Of a stretch of DNA of 10,285 bases, positions 5,065 to 10,285 are shown one piece after another. The notes below the pieces were generated by a model, which did not search any database, was not told the origin of the DNA, and saw only the letters and a program-made list of their open reading frames with translations. Made by a program: the position numbers and the translations under genes. Source of the stretch: an uncultured Alistipes sp. (GTDB lineage: Bacteria > Bacteroidota > Bacteroidia > Bacteroidales > Rikenellaceae); the NCBI GenBank assembly GCA_934754975.1, contig CAKVKI010000080.1, positions 1 through 10,285 of the forward strand, written 5' to 3'. Every line of letters begins with the position of its first letter. Position 1 is the first letter of the stretch.

Positions 5065-6069
5065 ATGCTTATTTCAGTTATCACCCCCGTCTACAACACA
5101 GAGAAATACCTCGATGAATGCATCGGGAGTATACTCTGCCAGAGCATGACCGATTTCGAGTTACTGCTCATCGACGACGGATCGACGGACGGTTCCGGAG
5201 CAATCTGCGACCGTTATGCTGAAAAGGACGAACGCATCCGCGTATTCCACACTCCCAACAGCGGCGTCAGTACGGCACGCAACCTCGGACTGGACAACGC
5301 CCGGGGCGAATTCGTGGTCTTTGTGGATTCCGACGACCGAATTACGCCGGACCACCTGCAACAACTCGCCGACAGCAATATCGGAGAGGACGGAGTCGCT
5401 TTCACGAACTTGTTCGAGGAGCGTCCTGCAAGCGGCAGGTACCCCAACGGGCACACCCGGATTTATGCGATACCGGATTGCCGGGTCACGGGAGGCCGGG
5501 AAGCCTGCATGCCCGTACTGGCGCAGTTACTGCGAAAACACTGCTTCGGCTGGACCTGCAACAAAATGTTCTCACGCGCCACGATCGAACGATACGCCCT
5601 GCGTTTCGACAAGAGCATCCGATACGCCGAAGACGAAATATTCACGGCCCAGTATTGCGCCCACATTACGCATATCGTCAGCAACAGCAACCCGACTTAC
5701 CATTACCGGTACGTTCCCACGAGTTTGCTGCGGGGAAAAATAGATCCCATGATGCTGATGCGCATACGACGCTACATCCACGAACAGTATACGTCACTGG
5801 GCTACTGCGACGAAATACTTTATCTTACGACCCGCACCCAGTTTTCGCGCCTGCGCCGCGAACTGCGCCTTACCAAAGGCTGGAATGCAGAACTGGCCAA
5901 TGAATTGGCGCAGGGCATCTTGGACAACTGGAAATTCTACCGGGCTTACGTCCGTTCGGAATTCCGCAAGGGATTCTACGACACCAAAGCCCTGTGGATA
6001 GCCCGGCTCAGCTGCATGATGAACTCCCGGCTGTGGGTCAAGCTGGTCATCAAGGGACTGCATATGTAA
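5065..6069 (+). CDS. Family 2 glycosyltransferase
   Basis: From ATG 5065 the protein has 334 residues and starts MLISVITPVYNTEKYLDECI, the normal GT2 beginning. A TTG at 5032, overlapping the stop of the preceding gene, would add 11 residues before this conserved start and is not preferred. The GT-A domain covers about 1-110 with IDDGSTDGS at 36-44, SGVSTARNLGLDNARGEF at 66-83 and the metal-binding DSDD at 88-91. YAEDEIF at 188-194 resembles the ED pair that carries the catalytic base in related EpsO/WcaA-like enzymes. The C-terminal 120 residues are basic and rich in aromatic residues (for example WNAELANELAQGILDNWKFYRAYVR), and may bind the membrane surface or the acceptor. It follows the first glycosyltransferase by 29 bases and ends at a strong terminator, so it is last in the operon. 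Donor and acceptor are unknown. Confidence 0.9.
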   Translation: MLISVITPVYNTEKYLDECIGSILCQSMTDFELLLIDDGSTDGSGAICDRYAEKDERIRVFHTPNSGVSTARNLGLDNARGEFVVFVDSDDRITPDHLQQLADSNIGEDGVAFTNLFEERPASGRYPNGHTRIYAIPDCRVTGGREACMPVLAQLLRKHCFGWTCNKMFSRATIERYALRFDKSIRYAEDEIFTAQYCAHITHIVSNSNPTYHYRYVPTSLLRGKIDPMMLMRIRRYIHEQYTSLGYCDEILYLTTRTQFSRLRRELRLTKGWNAELANELAQGILDNWKFYRAYVRSEFRKGFYDTKALWIARLSCMMNSRLWVKLVIKGLHM

Positions 6070-6074
6070 ACCGC

Positions 6075-6110
6075 AAACGCCGCATCTTTCGGATGCGGCG
6101 TTTTAGTTTT
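6075..6110 (+). terminator. Terminator of the glycosyltransferase operon
   Basis: AACGCCGCATC pairs with GATGCGGCGTT (11 pairs) around a 5-base TTTCG loop, followed by TTTAGTTTT. It lies 6 bases after the stop codon and may also stop the convergent minus-strand transcript, though the T run in that direction is short. Confidence 0.9.
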
Positions 6111-6121
6111 CCCGCCCCGAA

Positions 6122-7189
6122 TCAGCGGCGGAACATTTTCAGCAAAGGATAATAGTGCATCCGGCGGCGAAGCTTCCACTTCCGGATCAGGTTCAGGGGT
6201 TTGCGCTTCAGCCCCGCATGGCCGCGGGCGATATAGTCGTCCACGGCGTCCAGCACGCGCGCCGAACAGCGGCAGTCGCGGTGCGGTTCGTGGTGCATGG
6301 TATAGGCGCGTATCTCACGCATCAGCTCTTCGGGCCGGGACAGCGCCCGCTCCAAAGCCGGACCGACCTTCTCGGGCCGGTCCACGTCGATCAGGTGGGG
6401 GCCGGGATGCGAATTGCGAAACGTCACGACGGGCTTATCGAGAAACATAAATTCAAGGATAATCGACGAACTGTCGCACAGCATTACGTCGGCGCGCTGC
6501 AGCAGCGGCATTTTGTCGGGGCCTTCGAAAAAAATCACATTGTCGTTTTCGGCGGCGATCCGTTTGTATCCCGCAATGATCTCGGGATCGGTCAGCTTCG
6601 GATGGAAGGTGATGATCCAATCCCACGGCCTGGTTTTGGCCAGCAGTTCGATCTCCTTCATCAGATGAGGCGCGGAACATACATTGCGCGTAAAGGTCGG
6701 CGGGTAAAGAATTACGGGCCGCTCGTTGCGGGGTTTACGCTGCGTTTCGGGCGAGAAATAGGTGTCGGCCTTGGGCCAGCCGGTCTCATAAACCCGGAAA
6801 AATCCGTATTGCCGCTCCAAATCCTTAAAATAAGGCGTACTGCTGGGCCCCTGCGTGCAGTAGATGTCGAACCAGCCGCGCACGGTGAAATGGTCGTCGA
6901 TCGTCTCGATGCGCTTCTGGATGGCATAACCATGGAAAAGCGCCACCTTCACGCCCGGAAAGAAGTCCGGAATATAGTTGCCCGGAGCAAAGACCGCGAC
7001 CGGATTATAATCGACGGCTTCGCGCACCGTTTTCAGATGCACTTCGCCCTCCTCCAGCGCAACCGGACAATCCTCCTCGATAAACCAGGCCGCAGAATCG
7101 CCGCGGCGGCGGATCTCATGCTCCAGCGGCCGCAGGATCGAATAGGCATAAGGCAGGGTAACGAACAAAAGGTACTTTTTAGGTTCCAT
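6122..7189 (-). CDS. CDP-glycerol glycerophosphotransferase (TagB/TarF-like) family protein
   Basis: The 355-residue protein matches the soluble GT-B-like catalytic region of the CDP-glycerol:poly(glycerophosphate) glycerophosphotransferase family (PF04464). Visible blocks in order: VALFHGYAIQKR at about 82-93 with the conserved FHG and a following Lys, a WPKAD segment at 138-142, ILYPPTF at 160-166, WIITFHPKL at 191-199 with the conserved His-Pro, and ADVMLCDSSSIILEFMFLDKPVVTF at 233-257 with the donor-site DSSS. In Gram-positive bacteria these enzymes build teichoic acids from CDP-glycerol; in Gram-negative bacteria relatives add glycerol- or ribitol-phosphate groups to capsules or LPS, which is the likely role here beside two glycosyltransferases. 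The last 30 residues are strongly basic (RKWKLRRRMHYY), suited to binding the inner membrane. No signal peptide is seen. It starts 24 bases after the stop of the FAD-dependent gene and is probably cotranscribed with it. Confidence 0.85.
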   Translation of the reverse strand: MEPKKYLLFVTLPYAYSILRPLEHEIRRRGDSAAWFIEEDCPVALEEGEVHLKTVREAVDYNPVAVFAPGNYIPDFFPGVKVALFHGYAIQKRIETIDDHFTVRGWFDIYCTQGPSSTPYFKDLERQYGFFRVYETGWPKADTYFSPETQRKPRNERPVILYPPTFTRNVCSAPHLMKEIELLAKTRPWDWIITFHPKLTDPEIIAGYKRIAAENDNVIFFEGPDKMPLLQRADVMLCDSSSIILEFMFLDKPVVTFRNSHPGPHLIDVDRPEKVGPALERALSRPEELMREIRAYTMHHEPHRDCRCSARVLDAVDDYIARGHAGLKRKPLNLIRKWKLRRRMHYYPLLKMFRR

Positions 7190-7213
7190 CGGTTATCTGG
7201 TTTTAAGGTATCC

Positions 7214-8767
7214 TCAATCTATGTAATTCTTCACCGCGTCGGCAATCCGTTCGCCGTCGAGGGCCGCGGAGATAATGCCGCCGGCATATCCTGCGCCTTC
7301 CCCGGCTGGGAAAAGCCCGGCGGTTTCGGGGTGCATCAGCGTCACCGGGTCGCGCGGAATACGCACGGGCGAAGAGGTCCGCGACTCCACGCCGACCACG
7401 ACGGCTTCGTTGGTGACGAAGCCCCGCATCCGGCGGCCGAAGGTCGTAAGTCCCTGCCGCAGTCCCTGCGCTATAAATCCGGGCATCCACCGGTCGAGCC
7501 GCGAAGGAGCGATACCCGGAATATAAGAGGTCGCAGGCAGTCCTGCGCCGCCACGCCCCGCGACAAAATCGGCGACGCGCTGCGCCGGAGCGATCTGGCG
7601 GTCGCCGCCGTTCCGCCGCGCCAGTTCCTCGAACTGCTGTTGGAATTTCAGCCCGGCCAATTCGCCCCATTCGGCGCGCAGGTGTTCGAAATCCGACAGC
7701 CGCACTTCGGTCACCAGCCCCGAATTGGCATAGGGCGACGTGCGGCCGCTGGGCGACATGCCGTTTACTACCGACTGAGCGGCATCGGTCATGGCCGGGA
7801 CGATGAATCCGCCCGGACACATGCTGAACGAATAGACGCCGCGGCCGTTCTCCTGGCTCACGAGCGAATAAGCCGCCGCAGGAAGGTATTCGCCGCGGGT
7901 TTCGCAATGATACTGGATCGAGTCGATCAGCGCCTGCGGATGTTCGATACGCACGCCCATGGCGAAAGCCTTGGCTTCGATGCGCACGCCTTTCCGATGC
8001 AGCAATTCGTAAATATCCCGGGCCGAATGTCCCGTAGCCAGCACCACGGCCGCACCTTCGACGAGCGTCGCGCCGCACCATACGCCCCGCAGCCGGCCGC
8101 CTTTGATTTCGAGGTCCGTCACCCGGCTGTTGAAAACGAATCCGCCGCCGGCATCGAGGATCGTCTGACGGATGCGCTGCATGATACCCGGCAGTTTGTC
8201 GGTGCCGATATGCGGATGGGCTTCGTAAAGGATTTCGGGCGTCGCGCCGTGGAATACGAGCGTCTGCAGCGCTTTGTTATAATCGCCGCGCTTCTTGCTG
8301 CGCGTAAAGAGCTTTCCGTCGGAGAAAGTCCCCGCACCGCCTTCGCCGAAAGCGTAGTTCGAGTCGGGATCGACGTCGCCGTTGCGGTTGATCTGCGCGA
8401 TATCGACCTTGCGGGCCGACACGTCGCGTCCCCGCTCCAGAATCACGGGCCGCAGTCCGAGTTCGATCAGCCGCAAAGCGGCGAAAAGGCCCGCCGGACC
8501 CGACCCGACGATCACCACATCGGTCCGCCCCGCCACCGACGGATAGTCGAAATGCACAGGCGCAGGCCGGGGTTCGCGGTCTGCATAGACCTCCAGCGTC
8601 AGGTTCACTTTGGGCTGCCGCTGCCGGGCGTCGATCGACCGTTTGACGACCCGCACCAGGGCGACATCCTGCTCCGGCACTCCCAAACGCCGTGCGGCGA
8701 GCGACGTATAATACTTCGCGTCGGCAGCCTGCCGGGGTGTCAGGACGAGTGTGATATTCTGCGGCAT
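7214..8767 (-). CDS. NAD(P)/FAD-dependent oxidoreductase, COG2509 type
   Basis: The 517-residue protein has an N-terminal region of about 75 residues before the dinucleotide fold, as in COG2509 'uncharacterised FAD-dependent dehydrogenases'. The FAD-binding Rossmann motif VVIVGSGPAGLFAALRL lies at 84-100 (GxGxxG at 88-93), followed by Glu111 at the end of the second strand. Further blocks are AFGEGGAGTFSDGKLFTR at about 139-156, VVLATGHSARDIYELL at about 241-256, and a C-terminal GLFPAGEGAGYAGGIISAALDGERIADAV at about 484-512, which closes the FAD site. The GAGTFSDGKL block is typical of this family. The protein has no signal peptide and should be cytoplasmic. Substrate and partner are not known for the family. 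It is first in an operon with the CDP-glycerol transferase-like gene; a TACTTTTG box lies 18 bases upstream of the ATG. Confidence 0.9.
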   Translation of the reverse strand: MPQNITLVLTPRQAADAKYYTSLAARRLGVPEQDVALVRVVKRSIDARQRQPKVNLTLEVYADREPRPAPVHFDYPSVAGRTDVVIVGSGPAGLFAALRLIELGLRPVILERGRDVSARKVDIAQINRNGDVDPDSNYAFGEGGAGTFSDGKLFTRSKKRGDYNKALQTLVFHGATPEILYEAHPHIGTDKLPGIMQRIRQTILDAGGGFVFNSRVTDLEIKGGRLRGVWCGATLVEGAAVVLATGHSARDIYELLHRKGVRIEAKAFAMGVRIEHPQALIDSIQYHCETRGEYLPAAAYSLVSQENGRGVYSFSMCPGGFIVPAMTDAAQSVVNGMSPSGRTSPYANSGLVTEVRLSDFEHLRAEWGELAGLKFQQQFEELARRNGGDRQIAPAQRVADFVAGRGGAGLPATSYIPGIAPSRLDRWMPGFIAQGLRQGLTTFGRRMRGFVTNEAVVVGVESRTSSPVRIPRDPVTLMHPETAGLFPAGEGAGYAGGIISAALDGERIADAVKNYID

Positions 8768-8785
8768 AATCGGGTAAATTGTCTA

Positions 8786-8793
8786 CAAAAGTA
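8786..8793 (-). promoter_or_regulatory. -7 box of the oxidoreductase operon
   Basis: The minus strand reads TACTTTTG, matching TAnnTTTG, and ends 18 bases before the ATG at 8767. No TTG occurs at the -33 distance. It is divergent from the tRNA-Leu promoter 33 bases away. Confidence 0.5.
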
Positions 8794-8825
8794 AGTAAAA
8801 AAGCCTTATAATCCCCCGCTGCGGA

Positions 8826-8855
8826 TTGCGATTCGTGAATTTTTATATACCTTTG
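8826..8855 (+). promoter_or_regulatory. Promoter of tRNA-Leu
   Basis: TTG at 8826-8828, 19 bases, then TACCTTTG at 8848-8855: a full Bacteroidota housekeeping promoter. The box ends 10 bases before the mature tRNA 5' end at 8866. Confidence 0.9.
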
Positions 8856-8865
8856 CATATACCAA

Positions 8866-8947
8866 GCGGATATGGTGTAATTGGTAGCCACGTCAGACTT
8901 AGGATCTGATGCCTCACGGCGTGGGGGTTCGAGTCCCTTTATCCGCA
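8866..8947 (+). tRNA. tRNA-Leu (anticodon UAG)
   Basis: The 82-nt sequence folds as a class II tRNA. The acceptor stem is GCGGATA with TATCCGC and the discriminator is A8947. The anticodon stem TCAGA/TCTGA encloses loop CTTAGGA, giving anticodon UAG for CUN leucine codons. A long variable arm (TGCCTCACGGCGTG region) is typical of leucine tRNAs, and the T arm has the TTCGAGT loop. CCA is not encoded. It has its own promoter and terminator. Its 3' end is the likely integration site of the element whose integrase starts 277 bases downstream. Confidence 0.95.
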
Positions 8948-8953
8948 CTTTTC

Positions 8954-8977
8954 AGTCTCCTTTCGGAGACTTTTTTT
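8954..8977 (+). terminator. Terminator of tRNA-Leu
   Basis: AGTCTCC pairs perfectly with GGAGACT around a TTTC loop and is followed by a run of T residues. It begins 6 bases after the tRNA 3' end. Confidence 0.9.
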
Positions 8978-9224
8978 GTGAGCGAATCTGCGCAAACAAG
9001 AGAATTTCAATCTGTATATCAATACCTTACAATCGAATTTACGATCTTCCGCTGGAGCAAAGCTGTTCCGATAAAAGCACATTTCGCGTGTGCCAAACTG
9101 TGTGCAGAGGCATTTGGTCCGATTCTCGGCACACGATTTAGGACATAATGCACTGATAAGCATTGTTTTGCTGCAAACCTTTCAGGCTTTTCAATCGTAG
9201 TATAAACAATTAAAACAGGTTGAA
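8978..9224. other. Lower-GC stretch between tRNA-Leu and the integrase
   Basis: No credible gene is seen; short frames here are formed by chance or read through the tRNA. It is more A/T-rich than the DNA left of the tRNA. It contains two inverted repeats (9087-9094 with 9128-9135, and 9147-9151 with 9160-9164) that could be integrase arm sites or operators. No TAnnTTTG box is found before the integrase. Confidence 0.5.
9087..9135. repeat. Inverted repeat CGTGTGCC / GGCACACG upstream of the integrase
   Basis: Two perfect 8-base inverse complements, 9087-9094 and 9128-9135, are separated by 33 bases. The left arm also overlaps a short CACA...TGTG repeat (9079-9091). The position, between the presumed attachment site and the integrase gene, is where integrase or excisionase arm-type sites usually occur. 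Confidence 0.4.
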
Positions 9225-10285
9225 ATGAACAGGAAAACATTTTGTATCTCGTTCTTTTTGCGACGAGTACGCACCGTCAAGGGGATGGCGCCGATTCTGG
9301 CGCGGATTACCGTAAACGGTATTTCTAAAGAAGTTTACACCCAATGCCGCACTCCGGTCGATAAATGGGATACAGCCAAAGGGCGGGCCACCGGACGCGA
9401 CAAACTCGCCTACGAGGTAAATGCCTATATCGACGACTTCCGGGCAAAGGTCGTCGAAATATATCGCACACTACAAGCCGAAGGCTTCGAAGGCAACGTT
9501 CTGGAAATCAAGGAATGCCTGCAAAGTCCCGGCAAACAGGCGAAAATGTTTCTGGAAGAACTGACACTTTACTGCGAAAAGCGACAGAAAGAGGTCGGAG
9601 TGCGCATTACGCAACTTACATCCAACAAATATTACCGTCTTTGCCGCTACCTGCGTGAGTACACCAAACAGGAGTGCAAAAAAGACGATATTCGCCTGTC
9701 GGCTGTTTCCTATGGCTATCTCGACGGCTTCAATACCTATTTACAGACCGCCCACCGTTGCCACCACAATGGCGCGGTCAATATCTTGGACTGTCTGCGC
9801 AATTTCATGCTCTATTGCCTGCGAAACGAGTGGATCGAGAAAAATCCGTTTAAAAACTACAAACTGAAAGAAGTTGCCCCACCCCCCAAAGAACACCTTT
9901 CCAAGAAAGAAATCGAACGGTTGATGGAAAAACCGATGCCGAACCTGCGGCTGGAAAACGTGCGGGACATTTTCGTATTCTGCTGCCTGACCGGGCTGGC
10001 GTTCGCCGATGTCAAAGAGTTGAAACGCGAACACCTTACGACTGACGAACAAGGCAATATGTGGATTCGCAAGCCCCGCGAAAAGACAGCGGTAATGAGT
10101 ACGATCCCACTACTAAAACAACCCAAAGCTATTTTACAAAAGTACGCGTTCGACCTGCATTGCATGGAATCCGGCAAGCTACTGCCCGTACCGAGCAATC
10201 AGAAAATGAACGCCTATATGTCCGAGATCGCCACGATCTGCGGGCTGAACAAAAAATTGACGACACATTGCGCCCGGCATACGTT
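9225..10285 (+). CDS. Tyrosine integrase of a Bacteroidota integrative element (C-terminus beyond the window)
   Basis: An open frame from ATG 9225 runs to the window end (353 codons, no stop) and begins MNRKTFCISFFLRRVRTVKG. The first 60 residues (PILARITVNGISKEVYTQ...DKWD) look like the arm-site DNA-binding domain of Bacteroidota integrases. Residues about 100-210 form the SAM-like core-binding domain and the catalytic domain starts near 225 (HLSKKEIERLMEKP). The block TGLAFADVKEL at 256-266 has Ala259 where most tyrosine recombinases have the first catalytic Arg; lysines in IRKPREKT may supply the catalytic Lys; His348 and Arg351 in HCARHTF are the HxxR box. The last His and nucleophilic Tyr lie outside the window. 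The usual length is about 400 residues, so roughly 50 are missing. It probably moves an element that lies to the right and is integrated at the tRNA-Leu. Codon use is more A/T-rich than in the genes on the left. Confidence 0.9.
   Translation, partial: MNRKTFCISFFLRRVRTVKGMAPILARITVNGISKEVYTQCRTPVDKWDTAKGRATGRDKLAYEVNAYIDDFRAKVVEIYRTLQAEGFEGNVLEIKECLQSPGKQAKMFLEELTLYCEKRQKEVGVRITQLTSNKYYRLCRYLREYTKQECKKDDIRLSAVSYGYLDGFNTYLQTAHRCHHNGAVNILDCLRNFMLYCLRNEWIEKNPFKNYKLKEVAPPPKEHLSKKEIERLMEKPMPNLRLENVRDIFVFCCLTGLAFADVKELKREHLTTDEQGNMWIRKPREKTAVMSTIPLLKQPKAILQKYAFDLHCMESGKLLPVPSNQKMNAYMSEIATICGLNKKLTTHCARHT

Noticed and set aside
6155..8794. Very long plus-strand open frame (879 codons)
   Set aside because: It lies antisense to two genes with clear domain motifs. 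Its translation is rich in Arg, His and Gly with no domain, as expected of a GC-rich shadow frame.
8881..9148. Small plus-strand frames after tRNA-Leu
   Set aside because: They begin inside the tRNA gene and read through its terminator; the translations show no domain.

Overview
The window looks like chromosomal DNA of a fairly GC-rich member of the Bacteroidota, most likely a Bacteroidales organism of the Alistipes/Rikenellaceae kind. The phylum call rests on repeated Bacteroidota-type promoters (a TTG about 19-20 bases before TAnnTTTG), the lack of Shine-Dalgarno sequences before start codons, a DUF3298 lipoprotein, a xerC-hpf pair and an integrase of the type carried by Bacteroidota integrative elements. 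The genus is only an inference from GC content and gene style.

Left part (1-2350). A minus-strand pair, a secreted alpha/beta-hydrolase esterase followed 8 bases later by a flavin reductase cut by the window edge, diverges from a plus-strand pair, the tyrosine recombinase xerC and the ribosome hibernation factor hpf. The -7 promoter boxes of the two pairs lie within 27 bp of each other. After hpf comes a 300-bp non-coding stretch holding degenerate direct repeats.

Middle (2570-4190). A tRNA-Glu(CUC) on the minus strand has a textbook promoter and terminator. A plus-strand DUF3298 lipoprotein gene follows. Between it and the next gene lies a 640-bp gap. The gap is not empty: the minus strand has a near-consensus promoter, about 200 nt of structured sequence with no ATG, and a terminator shared with the lipoprotein gene. 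I read this as a stand-alone non-coding RNA, and it is the most interesting unexplained item here.

Glycan part (4190-7189). Two family-2 glycosyltransferases form a plus-strand operon, preceded by a possible leaderless 43-codon upstream ORF whose TAA overlaps the first glycosyltransferase ATG. A strong hairpin terminator separates them from a convergent minus-strand CDP-glycerol/TagB-like phosphotransferase. That gene lies 24 bp behind a large FAD-dependent oxidoreductase of the COG2509 type (7214-8767). The three transferases probably build a surface polysaccharide or LPS decoration; the oxidoreductase has no clear link to this.

Right part (8826-10285). A tRNA-Leu(UAG) with its own promoter and terminator is followed by 247 bp of lower-GC DNA and then by a Bacteroidota-type integrase running off the window end. 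This is the typical layout for the edge of a mobile element integrated at a tRNA 3' end.
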